In this document: positions 11,315 to 22,962 of the stretch, in pieces | Position numbering within the stretch: position 1 is the first letter of the stretch | How the letters are laid out: each line of letters begins with the position of its first letter | From: Brachynemurus nebulosus | Taxonomy: Eukaryota > Arthropoda > Insecta > Neuroptera > Myrmeleontidae | Direction of reading: 5' to 3' | DNA length: 64,000 nucleotides | Assembly: GCA_035578155.1 (NCBI GenBank) | Contig: JAPWDM010000001.1 | Location: 166,939,498 to 167,003,497, forward strand | Notes under the pieces: generated by a model | The model's database searches: none | What the model was told of the DNA's origin: nothing | What the model saw: only the letters and a program-made list of their open reading frames with translations | Position numbers and translations under genes: made by a program

Positions 11315-14300
11315 ATGTCGAAAGCTGAAAAATTGGAAAAAAATTTAAACAGGCTCGTAGCTAGACAACAATCGTTGTTTAACCGCGTTCAATTAATATT
11401 TGATTTAGCCACTGCATTAGATAATCAAATTGATCCAGATAGATTAAAAACTTTCCAAATTCGTTCTATTCGTTTACCAGAAGTCAAGTTGGAATTTCAG
11501 AATATCGTACAACAGATAGTTGAAGTAAAACAAGAACTTAATCCAGATGAATTACCTAACTACGCATCGTTGGATTCATTTGATGATCTTTGTGAATTTA
11601 TAGAATATGTCGCTCAAAAAATTATACCTCAACCCCAGTCTGATATACCTCAACCCCAGTCTACTGAATCCAAACCGCGTATGATAAACATGCCCAAAAT
11701 TAATTTGGTTAAGTTTAGTGGAGAAGATGTCTCCCTTTGGCCCTTATTTTACGAAAACTTTAAAAGTTTAATACATCAAAATATCGACTTGTCAGCTGCT
11801 GAAAAACTACAGTATCTTTTGGGGAGTTTAGAAGGAAAAGCTTTAAAGTGTTGTAATTCAGTAGATGCTATTCCAGATAATTATGAAATTATTTGGAATT
11901 TGTTAGTGCAAAATTATCAAAATAAAAGATACCTTGCTTCCTCATATTTTGAAAAAATTTTAAATCTTCGTCCTATTCCTAACGATAATCCTGCGAATTT
12001 GCAAAGCTTTTTAGAAAAGTTTGATCTAAATGTTTCAGCACTGAAACGTTTACAGTTACCAAATCTTGCAGATTTTATGTTAGTCTATATAGCGCTCTTA
12101 AAATTACCTCAGAATCTCGTGAATAATTTTGAATTGTTGAAAAACAACGATGAAATTCCACAATATGATGAATTAATTGGATTTATTCGACACCAAAGTA
12201 AATCGATGGTAAAGATAGAAAAACCTCGTCACACACAAAACTACAATTTACCCTCAACATCTAAATCACCCAAAACGTTTGTGGCTAATGAAAATGTCCG
12301 AAGGAATTGTGTTGCTTGTAAAAAGGATCCACATTTGTTAATCCAATGCCAAATATTTAAAAAATTTTCCCCAGATAAACGGTTTCAAATTGTAAAAGAA
12401 AATAATTTGTGCTTAAATTGCTTTTCCTCGAAACATCATTTATCGTCGTGTGATTCCAAATACGCATGTCGCGAATGCCGTCAAAAACACCATTCGTTGC
12501 TACACCGTTCCCCTCCCAAAGCTTTCGATAACTCAAAAACTCAGTTAGTTTCAAATGATCCAGTACCTAGAACTTCAAAGGATTTAACCCATTCATTGTG
12601 TACTACAAACAGTGAAACCCCTTTAAACAACCGAAATAATTTAGTATTGCTTTCGACAGTCATAGTAAAGGAATTGTGGAACTTAAAATGTGATTGGGAC
12701 GACCCTACTCCAACTGAAGTTGAAAATGTGTGGTTGAATATCATATCGGAATTTGAAGTTTTAAATAATTTAAAAATACATCGCCCTATTTTGTGTAGTG
12801 AACCAAATAGATGTAAAATCTTATTGATCGGATTTTGTGATGCCTCCCAAATGGCCTTGGGTGCTGCGGTATTTGTTCGTGTCGAAAATCCTGATGGTCA
12901 AATTGACACTAGTTTACTGTGCGCTCAATCCAAAGTTGCACCTATGCAAAGTACTACGTTGCCTAGATTAGAGTTGAATGCGGCGGTTTTACTTTCGAAA
13001 TTGTTAACGCACATATGTGATACCTATTCGCTCCGTACTGAAATTAGCAATATTTATGCCCTCTCAGATTCCATGATCACGTTAGCGTGGATACACTCCA
13101 ATCCAAAACGGTGGCCAGTCTATATTTCAAACCGCATTAGTAAAATTCAACAAAATTTATCCTCACGTTATTGGCATTTTGTACCTGGAAAATTGAATAG
13201 TGCCGATTGTATTTCGAGGGGCTTATCCCCACGCAGTTTGATTAACTCAAATTCGTGGTTTTCTGGACCGTCATGGCTTCATGATAACCCAGAACACTGG
13301 CCAATTAAAAGTTTTGATGATTACGAAATTGTAACTCCAGAATGTGAAAATTTAGTTTTTACAGTCAAACCCAGCATACTTTCGCCTTTGTATACTATTA
13401 TAAATTATTTTTCGTCGTGGTCCAAGATGTTGAATTCGACGGTTTATGTTTTGCGATTCATCAAAATCCTCCCAAAATCTCCTAACATTCGCGCCTCTGA
13501 TTTAAATATGGCCGAATTATATTTGTTACGTGCCGTCCAACAGAATCATTTCGCAAGCGAATTTAATGCGCTTTCGAAGAATATTTCAGTTTCCAATAAA
13601 ATACTCAAGTTAAATCCATTTCTACAAGACGGAATTATACGCGTAGGCGGACGACTTTCTAATGCCAGTCTGAGTTATGACGTCCAACACCCTATTGTGT
13701 TACCTAAAACGGACCCTTTAATTAATTGTTTGATTGATTATACTCACCGAATAAATTGCCATACGGGTCCCCACTTAACACTTGCCTTGCTTCGCCAGAA
13801 GTATTGGATTTTGTCAGCTCGTGACACTGTACGTCGCCGCATTTGGGCTTGTAATCATTGTTTTCGGTCTCGTCCCAAATCCATTATGCCACACATGGCA
13901 GACTTACCAGCACCAAGGGTAAATCAAAATAAAGCATTTTTGCATACTGGAGTGGACTATACTGGTGCCTTTTTAATTACTCTCTCTAAACATCGGGGAA
14001 TCAAGTCACAAAAGGCATATGTTTGTTTATTTATATGTCTAGCCACAAAAGCTATCCATTTAGAGTTGGCTTCGAGCCTGTCTACCGAAGCATTTATTTC
14101 TGCCTTTAAGCGTTTCGTATCTCGCCGCGGTAGTTGTGCTGTTTTATATTCCGACAACGCAACAAACTTCGTTTCAGCAAAAACACAGTTTGACGAAGCT
14201 TATTCTTTGTTAAAATCTCAAGAATTCAAAGACAAATTCCAGCAAGAACTTAACATTCATCGTATTGAATGGAAATTTAATCCTCCCACCGCTTCACACT

Positions 14301-14851
14301 TTGGTGGAATTTGGGAAGCCAATATCAAAAGTGTGAAGGTTCATTTAACTCGTGTTATTGGTTCCCAAATTCTGACCTTTGAGGAATTCACCACCGTCTT
14401 GGCGCAAATAGAAGCCTTGTTAAACTCCAGACCTTTATGTTGTTTGAGTGATGACCCAGCGGAACCTGTAGCCTTGACTCCGGCTCATTTTTTGTATGGA
14501 TCCCCATTAAATTGTTTGCCTTCCGAAAATGTGTCCGACATTCCCGTACCTCGTTTAACCCGTTTCAAACTATTGGATTCCTTAGTACAATCCTACTGGA
14601 AAAGGTGGCACATCGAATATTTAACAACGCTTCAGATGCGGCAGAAATGGAATTTGCCCAACAATCCCATTAAAAGAGGTACCATTTGTGTCATTATTCA
14701 AAATAATATACCCCCATTACAATGGCCCTTAGCTATTGTAACGGAACTTTATCCCGGAAAGGACGGGATAACTCGTGTAGCTTTAGTTAAAACCAAACAT
14801 GCACAGTATGTGCGACCTGTGGCAAAATTATGTCCTCTACCGAACCAGTAG
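11315..14851 (+). pseudogene. BEL/Pao gag-pol, copy C, internal in-frame deletion
   Basis: 1178 codons with normal start and stop. Compared with the 1719-codon form, exactly 541 codons (1623 bp) are missing after STVIVK, resuming at ELWNLKCDW. Protease and the whole RT including YVDD are gone; Gag, RNase H, integrase and the C-terminal domain remain. The breakpoint (12663-12671) is a 6-bp TAAAGG found at both ends of the missing segment in other copies. The segment can also be written as starting GT and ending AG. The copy is sequence type II (LKIHRP, DCISRG, KVHLT), shared with the copy at 31088-36247. Confidence 0.92.
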
Positions 14852-15090
14852 TTATTCCAGAACTGCATAGTCCCTTTTGCATTAGTTTTAGTTGTATATA
14901 TATATATTAGCTTAGTATAGTTTACCTATTAAAATTCGTAACTTTATATTTGTTTGATAATAATTTTATAATTTTTGATACTGAACCAATAAATAATTCC
15001 TATATTATGTATGTATGTATGTGTCACTATTCGTACGTATATCCATAAATTGGTGATTCGTTACACGGATCATTTTGCCCCGCCGGAGGA
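14852..15090 (+). other. BEL/Pao 3' untranslated tail, unit C
   Basis: Same tail as at 5001-5241 with a slightly shorter TA tract. Confidence 0.75.
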
Positions 15091-15511
15091 TGTTGCAGCC
15101 ATGCAACATATATACCTTAATTGTCCAATGCATTGCCTATGCTTGCATAGTAAAATTGACGGGCCTTAATCAACTGCCTGTTATAGGCGGTCAATAGAAA
15201 AATTGTCACCAAAGTGTTTTGAACCTAATAGATACATATATTGTTGCTAACCATTTTGTGTAATCAACCTTAACTATTTACGAGTTACCGTGTAAAAATC
15301 GATTCTTCGACGCGTACAAAGTGCGTTTACCAGCTAGCTTGCCGTGCTGGGTGTGAACAGTTTAGTGTTTTCCCTTTTGCCCATTCCTTTCCCTCGTGTA
15401 ACACGAAGAGTGTCCACATCAAAGCAGAGGTAAGTCCACATTTTGTAGATTATACAGTTCACAATTAATTTCGATCAAAGAAAACCAAAGGGGCCAAACC
15501 ACCCCTTTGTT
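15091..15511 (+). repeat. BEL/Pao LTR 2 (+)
   Basis: Full 421-bp LTR with a private change (GGTCAATAG instead of GGTCAGTAG near 15188). It is followed by two extra bases (TG, 15512-15513) and then an ectopic, tRNA-version PBS. Confidence 0.9.
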
Positions 15512-15513
15512 TG

Positions 15514-15531
15514 TGGTCCTTCGAGCCGGAT
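15514..15531 (+). other. Ectopic PBS with exact tRNA-Tyr sequence
   Basis: TGGTCCTTCGAGCCGGAT, the exact complement of tRNA-Tyr positions 59-76. It differs from the element's own PBS at two positions. It is fused to foreign sequence instead of the leader. The 18-nt length ends exactly where plus-strand strong-stop synthesis normally halts, at m1A58 of the tRNA. Confidence 0.8.
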
Positions 15532-15778
15532 GACACTATGTGCAAACTGGAAGAAGACATCTGGGGTGAGGGGTACCAGATAGTTCGGGCGAAATTTAAT
15601 CAGGTGAGGTACAGCCTGGAAGAGTGGAGGAAAAAAGATATAGCGGAAGAATTGTTTCCAAGGAGCGAATCCTTTTGGACTACTCCTGCCGTTCAAGAGG
15701 ATGTAAGACTGGTACCGGTATGGGTAGAACCGTTTTCAACTCACCCAACTTTACAAATGTTTTACAATTACTACATGA
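15532..15778 (+). pseudogene. Captured foreign coding fragment, probably non-LTR retrotransposon
   Basis: 247 bp unlike any other part of the element, with higher GC than its surroundings and an open sense frame. The translation holds EDIWGEGYQIV followed by an ELFPR motif. This arrangement is typical of the linker between endonuclease and reverse transcriptase in R1/Jockey-type non-LTR retrotransposons (recognised from memory, no search). The last 80 or so bases could come from a second source, since another frame (GMGRTVFNSP) also stays open. It is bounded by the tRNA-version PBS on the left and a bare LTR tip on the right. Confidence 0.5.
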
Positions 15779-16348
15779 ATCAAAGAAAACCAAAGGGGCC
15801 AAACCACCCCTTTGTTTGGACCTTCGAACCGGATTTCGGTTTTCGCGGTAATTCAAACTCAATTCGTAATTTTTGTTACCAAATTTGTAGTTTTCGTTTC
15901 CGAATTTGTAGTTTTCGTTTCCGAATTCGTAAGTTATTGCCAAATTTTATTGCTATAAATTGATAATTTTGTTCCTATCGTTAGATATTTCCTCATAAAT
16001 TCTTAAAATTTATCGAATTTTCGAATTTAAGTATTACATAACTTGTGCAAGTTAAGGCATAGCATTTAATTTACCGCGCATTTACTTATGTCCATCCAGC
16101 TAGAAAGAGAGAATCTTGCCCATAAGATACACATATCGCATTTATTTGTGTACGATCAATAAGCTCTATCCTTTTTTATATTAAATTTAATTTATTATAT
16201 TTTTGTAATTTGTTGAAAATTGAGGTGCACACGCATACATACATACATAAATAAACTTTTGTCTTAAATAATTTGTAAACAACCGAACCTTTGTCTAATT
16301 GCATGTTTATACGGAACCAACAACTGAATTTAATTTCATAATTGTTTT
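15779..16348 (+). mobile_element. LTR tip, PBS and truncated leader (+)
   Basis: LTR tip from ATCAAAG at 15779, PBS at 15807-15824, then leader up to about 16346. It stops within the leader and switches to an inverted LTR, so this unit has no gag-pol. The junction at 16345-16351 (GTTTTGG) uses short T/G-rich homology and is the main orientation switch of the array. Confidence 0.85.
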
Positions 16349-16753
16349 GGCCCCTTTGGTTTTCTTTGATCGAAATTAATTGTGAACTGTATAATCTACA
16401 AAATGTGGACTTACCTCTGCTTTGATGTGGACACTCTTCGTGTTACACGAGGGAAAGGAATGGGCAAAAGGGAAAACACTAAACTGTTCACACCCAGCAC
16501 GGCAAGCTAGCTGGTAAACGCACTTTGTACGCGTCGAAGAATCGATTTTTACACGGTAACTCGTAAATAGTTAAGGTTGATTACACAAAATGGTTAGCAA
16601 CAATATATGTATCTATTAGGTTCAAAACACTTTGGTGACAATTTTTCTACTGACCGCCTATAACAGGCAGTTGATTAAGGCCCGTCAATTTTACTATGCA
16701 AGCATAGGCAATGCATTGGACAATTAAGGTATATATGTTGCATGGCTGCAACA
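16349..16753 (-). repeat. BEL/Pao LTR 3 (-), missing its 3' tip
   Basis: LTR in reverse orientation, complete at its TGTTGCAGCC end (16753) and missing about 16 bases of its 3' tip, where it joins the truncated + strand leader. Confidence 0.88.
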
Positions 16754-16992
16754 TCCTCCGGCGGGGCAAAATGATCCGTGTAACGAATCACCAATTTATG
16801 GATATACGTACGAATAGTGACACATACATACATACATAATATAGGAATTATTTATTGGTTCAGTATCAAAAATTATAAAATTATTATCAAACAAATATAA
16901 AGTTACGAATTTTAATAGGTAAACTATACTAAGCTAATATATATATATACAACTAAAACTAATGCAAAAGGGACTATGCAGTTCTGGAATAA

Positions 16993-19900
16993 CTACTGGT
17001 TCGGTAGAGGACATAATTTTGCCACAGGTCGCACATACTGTGCATGTTTGGTTTTAACTAAAGCTACACGAGTTATCCCGTCCTTTCCGGGATAAAGTTC
17101 CGTTACAATAGCTAAGGGCCATTGTAATGGGGGTATATTATTTTGAATAATGACACAAATGGTACCTCTTTTAATGGGATTGTTGGGCAAATTCCATTTC
17201 TGCCGCATCTGAAGCGTTGTTAAATATTCGATGTGCCACCTTTTCCAGTAGGATTGTACTAAGGAATCCAATAATTTGAAACGGGTTAAACGAGGTACGG
17301 GAATGTCGGACACATTTTCGGAAGGCAAACAATTTAATGGGGATCCATACAAAAAATGAGCCGGAGTCAAGGCTACAGGTTCCGCTGGGTCATCACTCAA
17401 ACAACATAAAGGTCTGGAGTTTAACAAGGCTTCTATTTGCGCCAAGACGGTGGTGAATTCCTCAAAGGTCAAAATTTGGGAACCAATAACACGAGTTAAA
17501 TGAGCCTTCACACTTTTGATATTGGCTTCCCAAATTCCACCAAAGTGTGAAGCGGTGGGAGGATTAAATTTCCATTCAATACGATGAATGTTAAGTTCTT
17601 GCTGGAATTTGTCTTTGAATTCTTGAGATTTTAACAAAGAATAAGCTTCGTCAAACTGTGTTTTTGCTGAAACGAAGTTTGTTGCGTTGTCGGAATATAA
17701 AACAGCACAACTACCGCGGCGAGATACGAAACGCTTAAAGGCAGAAATAAATGCTTCGGTAGACAGGCTCGAAGCCAACTCTAAATGGATAGCTTTTGTG
17801 GCTAGACATATAAATAAACAAACATATGCCTTTTGTGACTTGATTCCCCGATGTTTAGAGAGAGTAATTAAAAAGGCACCAGTATAGTCCACTCCAGTAT
17901 GCAAAAATGCTTTATTTTGATTTACCCTTGGTGCTGGTAAGTCTGCCATGTGTGGCATAATGGATTTGGGACGAGACCGAAAACAATGATTACAAGCCCA
18001 AATGCGGCGACGTACAGTGTCACGAGCTGACAAAATCCAATACTTCTGGCGAAGCAAGGCAAGTGTTAAGTGGGGACCCGTATGGCAATTTATTCGGTGA
18101 GTATAATCAATCAAACAATTAATTAAAGGGTCCGTTTTAGGTAACACAATAGGGTGTTGGACGTCATAACTCAGACTGGCATTAGAAAGTCGTCCGCCTA
18201 CGCGTATAATTCCGTCTTGTAGAAATGGATTTAACTTGAGTATTTTATTGGAAACTGAAATATTCTTCGAAAGCGCATTAAATTCGCTTGCGAAATGATT
18301 CTGTTGGACGGCACGTAACAAATATAATTCGGCCATATTTAAATCAGAGGCGCGAATGTTAGGAGATTTTGGGAGGATTTTGATGAATCGCAAAACATAA
18401 ACCGTCGAATTCAACATCTTGGACCACGACGAAAAATAATTTATAATAGTATACAAAGGCGAAAGTATGCTGGGTTTGACTGTAAAAACTAAATTTTCAC
18501 ATTCTGGAGTTACAATTTCGTAATCATCAAAACTTTTAATTGGCCAGTGTTCTGGGTTATCATGAAGCCATGACGGTCCAGAAAACCACGAATTTGAGTT
18601 AATCAAACTGCGTGGGGATAAGCCCCTCGAACTACAATCGGCACTATTCAATTTTCCAGGTACAAAATGCCAATAACGTGAGGATAAATTTTGTTGAATT
18701 TTACTAATGCGGTTTGAAATATAGACTGGCCACCGTTTTGGATTGGAGTGTATCCACGCTAACGTGATCATGGAATCTGAGAGGGCATAAATATTGCTAA
18801 TTTCAGTACGGAGCGAATAGGTATCACATATGTGCGTTAACAATTTCGAAAGTAAAACCGCCGCATTCAACTCTAATCTAGGCAACGTAGTACTTTGCAT
18901 AGGTGCAACTTTGGATTGAGCGCACAGTAAACTAGTGTCAATTTGACCATCAGGATTTTCGACACGAACAAATACCGCAGCACCCAAGGCCATTTGGGAG
19001 GCATCACAAAATCCGATCAATAAGATTTTACATCTATTTGGTTCACTACACAAAATAGGGCGATATATTTTTAAATTATTTAAAACTTCAAATTCCGATA
19101 TGATATTCAACCACACATTTTCAACTTCAGTTGGAGTAGGGTCGTCCCAATCACATTTTAAGTTCCACAATTCCTTTATTAGTAATTTCATTTGTAGGAT
19201 CACGGGAGCCAAGAATCCCAATGGATCAAATATACGGGCTACACATGAAAGTATGTTTCGTTTAGTGCAAGGCAATAACTGGGAATTTATTTTAAAAACA
19301 AAGTCATCGCTGTACGGGTTCCACTGTAAACCTAAAATTGGCAATGAATCATCAAATGTAACCGATTTATTCAGTGTGATTTCACTAGGAATCTGCGACA
19401 ATAATTCAAGTGAATTCGATGACCATTTGACTAATGGAAAACCACCTGCTGCGAACAATTCAACTAACTGAGGTTGTAGAATTTTTGCCTCTTCAATAGT
19501 GGGAACACTGCATACCAAATCGTCAACGTACATATCTCGATCGGCATAACTGACAGCTAGTGGGTAATTCTTGGTTTCGTCTGTTAACAGTTGTTTAATG
19601 GTTCGTAAACTAAGGTACGGAGACGATCGAACACCAAAACTAACTCGGGTAAGTTCGTAGGTTGCTATGGGTTGTGTTGGTTCGAAACGCCAAAGTATTC
19701 TTTGAAATTTATGGTGTTCTTCAATAATCTTGATTTGCCGAAACATATTTTTCAAATCAGCGGTCATTGCAATAGGGAAAAGGCGAAAATTAATAAGAAT
19801 TGTGAAAATGTGATTTTGTAATTTAGGACCGGTGTATAAAATATCATTTAACGAGAGTAACTTATTCGATTTCGAAAGGGTTTTAGCTGACGAATCGAAG

Positions 19901-22152
19901 ACAACACGACATGGGGTACTACTACTGTTTGGTTTGAAAATACAGTGATGTGGAATATAATAATTAGGTTTCACTGTAGTATCATTAGGTACCAAAATCA
20001 TATGATTTTGATCCAAATAATCTCGAATGGATTGTGAATATAATTGTTTTAATTGTGGAGACCTTTCAAAACGTTTTTCCAAAGACTGAAATCTACGAAG
20101 GGCTAAGGAATATGAATCACCGAGGAGCGAGGGATCTTCTCGGAATGGTAGAGCAACGATATATCTTCCACTAGGTTCACGTTTAAAATTCTCAACAAAT
20201 AATTTTTCACAAATTTCATCATCCATACCAACAATAGGAGGCGATAAATCTTCCAGATTCCACATTTTCTCGACAAGGGATTCTAATGTTAAGAAAGAAA
20301 AATACGAATGCATGTTTTTGTTTTCCAAAATGGGAGCATTACCGACAATTACGAAACCCAACGAAGTTTGAAGTGCAGTAGGTGTACCCGGTGGGCCAAC
20401 AACTCGTCCAGATCCTAGAATTTGAACGAAAACTGAAGCGGACAAAACTCCATCTATTATTCCAGGTGTATGGTATGTGGGATCCGCCAGTGGTAAAGAT
20501 TCCAAATAATCCAGTTTTTGTGTATCGACAGGCATATCAGGAAGACAATTCGTGACCTTTTCGACAACAAGTGCATCAATGGGGATGGAATAATCATGAT
20601 TGATACTGGATTTAATAACAAACTGAGTTTTTCCTTTAATGGGACTTGTCACCCCTCCAATACCTGTAACGTTTGAAAAATATCTTGAAGTTTGTAAACC
20701 CAGACGTTTACAACAATTCAAAGTTATCAGATTCGAAACAGAACCACTATCGAGTAGAAAACGTAAGCTTTGTTCTCTATTCCACCTGTCATTAACCTTT
20801 ACTATGACTGTCGAAAGCAATACTAAATTATTTCGGTTGTTTAAAGGGGTTTCACTGTTTGTAGTACACAATGAATGGGTTAAATCCTTTGAAGTTCTAG
20901 GTACTGGATCATTTGAAACTAACTGAGTTTTTGAGTTATCGAAAGCTTTGGGAGGGGAACGGTGTAGCAACGAATGGTGTTTTTGACGGCATTCGCGACA
21001 TGCGTATTTGGAATCACACGACGATAAATGATGTTTCGAGGAAAAGCAATTTAAGCACAAATTATTTTCTTTTACAATTTGAAACCGTTTATCTGGGGAA
21101 AATTTTTTAAATATTTGGCATTGGATTAACAAATGTGGATCCTTTTTACAAGCAACACAATTCCTTCGGACATTTTCATTAGCCACAAACGTTTTGGGTG
21201 ATTTAGATGTTGAGGGTAAATTGTAGTTTTGTGTGTGACGAGGTTTTTCTATCTTTACCATCGATTTACTTTGGTGTCGAATAAATCCAATTAATTCATC
21301 ATATTGTGGAATTTCATCGTTGTTTTTCAACAATTCAAAATTATTCACGAGATTCTGAGGTAATTTTAAGAGCGCTATATAGACTAACATAAAATCTGCA
21401 AGATTTGGTAACTGTAAACGTTTCAGTGCTGAAACATTTAGATCAAACTTTTCTAAAAAGCTTTGCAAATTCGCAGGATTATCGTTAGGAATAGGACGAA
21501 GATTTAAAATTTTTTCAAAATATGAGGAAGCAAGGTATCTTTTATTTTGATAATTTTGCACTAACAAATTCCAAATAATTTCATAATTATCTGGAATAGC
21601 ATCTACTGAATTACAACACTTTAAAGCTTTTCCTTCTAAACTCCCCAAAAGATACTGTAGTTTTTCAGCAGCTGACAAGTCGATATTTTGATGTATTAAA
21701 CTTTTAAAGTTTTCGTAAAATAAGGGCCAAAGGGAGACATCTTCTCCACTAAACTTAACCAAATTAATTTTGGGCATGTTTATCATACGCGGTTTGGATT
21801 CAGTAGACTGGGGTTGAGGTATATCAGACTGGGGTTGAGGTATAATTTTTTGAGCGACATATTCTATAAATTCACAAAGATCATCAAATGAATCCAACGA
21901 TGCGTAGTTAGGTAATTCATCTGGATTAAGTTCTTGTTTTACTTCAACTATCTGTTGTACGATATTCTGAAATTCCAACTTGACTTCTGGTAAACGAATA
22001 GAACGAATTTGGAAAGTTTTTAATCTATCTGGATCAATTTGATTATCTAATGCAGTGGCTAAATCAAATATTAATTGAACGCGGTTAAACAACGATTGTT
22101 GTCTAGCTACGAGCCTGTTTAAATTTTTTTCCAATTTTTCAGCTTTCGACAT
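16993..22152 (-). CDS. BEL/Pao Gag-Pol polyprotein, copy D (intact)
   Basis: Single 1719-codon ORF, start MSKAEKLEKN, 35 bp inside the well-conserved leader boundary. Approximate residue positions: DUF1759-like Gag region from 127 (NLVKFSGED); CCHC knuckle CLNCFSSKHHLSSC at 366-379 plus a second Cys/His cluster; aspartic protease-like DSGS at 468; reverse transcriptase with TADLKNMFRQ at 796-805 and YVDD at 875-878; RNase H with Asp 1050, Glu 1094 and Asp 1126; integrase HHCC zinc region 1352-1390; integrase core Asp 1422, Asp 1488, Glu 1542; then a DUF5641-like C-terminal domain. No envelope-like ORF follows. Gag and Pol share one frame, as usual for this family. I see no inactivating change, and the protein looks identical to the copy at 24459-29618. 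Confidence 0.95.
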   Translation of the reverse strand: MSKAEKLEKNLNRLVARQQSLFNRVQLIFDLATALDNQIDPDRLKTFQIRSIRLPEVKLEFQNIVQQIVEVKQELNPDELPNYASLDSFDDLCEFIEYVAQKIIPQPQSDIPQPQSTESKPRMINMPKINLVKFSGEDVSLWPLFYENFKSLIHQNIDLSAAEKLQYLLGSLEGKALKCCNSVDAIPDNYEIIWNLLVQNYQNKRYLASSYFEKILNLRPIPNDNPANLQSFLEKFDLNVSALKRLQLPNLADFMLVYIALLKLPQNLVNNFELLKNNDEIPQYDELIGFIRHQSKSMVKIEKPRHTQNYNLPSTSKSPKTFVANENVRRNCVACKKDPHLLIQCQIFKKFSPDKRFQIVKENNLCLNCFSSKHHLSSCDSKYACRECRQKHHSLLHRSPPKAFDNSKTQLVSNDPVPRTSKDLTHSLCTTNSETPLNNRNNLVLLSTVIVKVNDRWNREQSLRFLLDSGSVSNLITLNCCKRLGLQTSRYFSNVTGIGGVTSPIKGKTQFVIKSSINHDYSIPIDALVVEKVTNCLPDMPVDTQKLDYLESLPLADPTYHTPGIIDGVLSASVFVQILGSGRVVGPPGTPTALQTSLGFVIVGNAPILENKNMHSYFSFLTLESLVEKMWNLEDLSPPIVGMDDEICEKLFVENFKREPSGRYIVALPFREDPSLLGDSYSLALRRFQSLEKRFERSPQLKQLYSQSIRDYLDQNHMILVPNDTTVKPNYYIPHHCIFKPNSSSTPCRVVFDSSAKTLSKSNKLLSLNDILYTGPKLQNHIFTILINFRLFPIAMTADLKNMFRQIKIIEEHHKFQRILWRFEPTQPIATYELTRVSFGVRSSPYLSLRTIKQLLTDETKNYPLAVSYADRDMYVDDLVCSVPTIEEAKILQPQLVELFAAGGFPLVKWSSNSLELLSQIPSEITLNKSVTFDDSLPILGLQWNPYSDDFVFKINSQLLPCTKRNILSCVARIFDPLGFLAPVILQMKLLIKELWNLKCDWDDPTPTEVENVWLNIISEFEVLNNLKIYRPILCSEPNRCKILLIGFCDASQMALGAAVFVRVENPDGQIDTSLLCAQSKVAPMQSTTLPRLELNAAVLLSKLLTHICDTYSLRTEISNIYALSDSMITLAWIHSNPKRWPVYISNRISKIQQNLSSRYWHFVPGKLNSADCSSRGLSPRSLINSNSWFSGPSWLHDNPEHWPIKSFDDYEIVTPECENLVFTVKPSILSPLYTIINYFSSWSKMLNSTVYVLRFIKILPKSPNIRASDLNMAELYLLRAVQQNHFASEFNALSKNISVSNKILKLNPFLQDGIIRVGGRLSNASLSYDVQHPIVLPKTDPLINCLIDYTHRINCHTGPHLTLALLRQKYWILSARDTVRRRIWACNHCFRSRPKSIMPHMADLPAPRVNQNKAFLHTGVDYTGAFLITLSKHRGIKSQKAYVCLFICLATKAIHLELASSLSTEAFISAFKRFVSRRGSCAVLYSDNATNFVSAKTQFDEAYSLLKSQEFKDKFQQELNIHRIEWKFNPPTASHFGGIWEANIKSVKAHLTRVIGSQILTFEEFTTVLAQIEALLNSRPLCCLSDDPAEPVALTPAHFLYGSPLNCLPSENVSDIPVPRLTRFKLLDSLVQSYWKRWHIEYLTTLQMRQKWNLPNNPIKRGTICVIIQNNIPPLQWPLAIVTELYPGKDGITRVALVKTKHAQYVRPVAKLCPLPNQ

Positions 22153-22768
22153 ATTGAAAATTTAAATATAAATGTGACAAAATTATGTACAAAATAAATG
22201 CCAGCTGATTATGTAAATAAAACGAATCAAAACAATTATGAAATTAAATTCAGTTGTTGGTTCCGTATAAACATGCAATTAGACAAAGGTTCGGTTGTTT
22301 ACAAATTATTTAAGACAAAAGTTTATTTATGTATGTATGTATGCGTGTGCACCTCAATTTTCAACAAATTACAAAAATATAATAAATTAAATTTAATATA
22401 AAAAAGGATAGAGCTTATTGATCGTACACAAATAAATGCGATATGTGTATCTTATGGGCAAGATTCTCTCTTTCTAGCTGGATGGACATAAGTAAATGCG
22501 CGGTAAATTAAATGCTATGCCTTAACTTGCACAAGTTATGTAATACTTAAATTCGAAAATTCGATAAATTTTAAGAATTTATGAGGAAATATCTAACGAT
22601 AGGAACAAAATTATCAATTTATAGCAATAAAATTTGGCAATAACTTACGAATTCGGAAACGAAAACTACAAATTCGGAAACGAAAACTACAAATTTGGTA
22701 ACAAAAATTACGAATTGAGTTTGAATTACCGCGAAAACCGAAATCCGGTTCGAAGGTCCAAACAAAGG
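22153..22768 (-). mobile_element. Leader, PBS and LTR-tip remnant (-) of copy D
   Basis: Normal leader with inverted PBS at 22743-22760, followed by only about a dozen LTR-tip bases (AACAAAGGGGTGG, 22761-22773). The 5' LTR of this unit is otherwise missing; sequence switches to a + strand RNase H fragment through a shared GGTGG. Confidence 0.85.
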
Positions 22769-22962
22769 GGTGGCCAGTCTATATTTCAAACCGCATTAGT
22801 AAAATTCAACAAAATTTATCCTCACGTTATTGGCATTTTGTACCTGGAAAATTGAATAGTGCCGATTGTAGTTCGAGGGGCTTATCCCCACGCAGTTTGA
22901 TTAACTCAAATTCGTGGTTTTCTGGACCGTCATGGCTTCATGATAACCCAGAACACTGGCCG
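22769..22962 (+). pseudogene. Inverted RNase H-region fragment of BEL/Pao pol
   Basis: About 190 bp of + strand pol (from RWPVYISNRI to DNPEHWP), lying in the opposite orientation to its neighbours. Left junction: GGTGG shared by LTR tip and pol. Right junction: inside CTGGCC, where it meets inverted gag sequence (GATTAAGTTC). It is a short insert between two - strand units. Confidence 0.85.

Noticed and set aside
15511..15963. Possible host gene fragment of 150 residues
   Set aside because: It begins in LTR/PBS sequence and ends in leader. Only 15532-15778 is foreign, and that part looks like a non-LTR retrotransposon.
22198..22401. 67-residue ORF MPADYVNKTNQNN... in the leader antisense strand
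   Set aside because: Identical in all leader copies because the DNA is copied. No family resemblance or ribosomal context; treated as a shadow.
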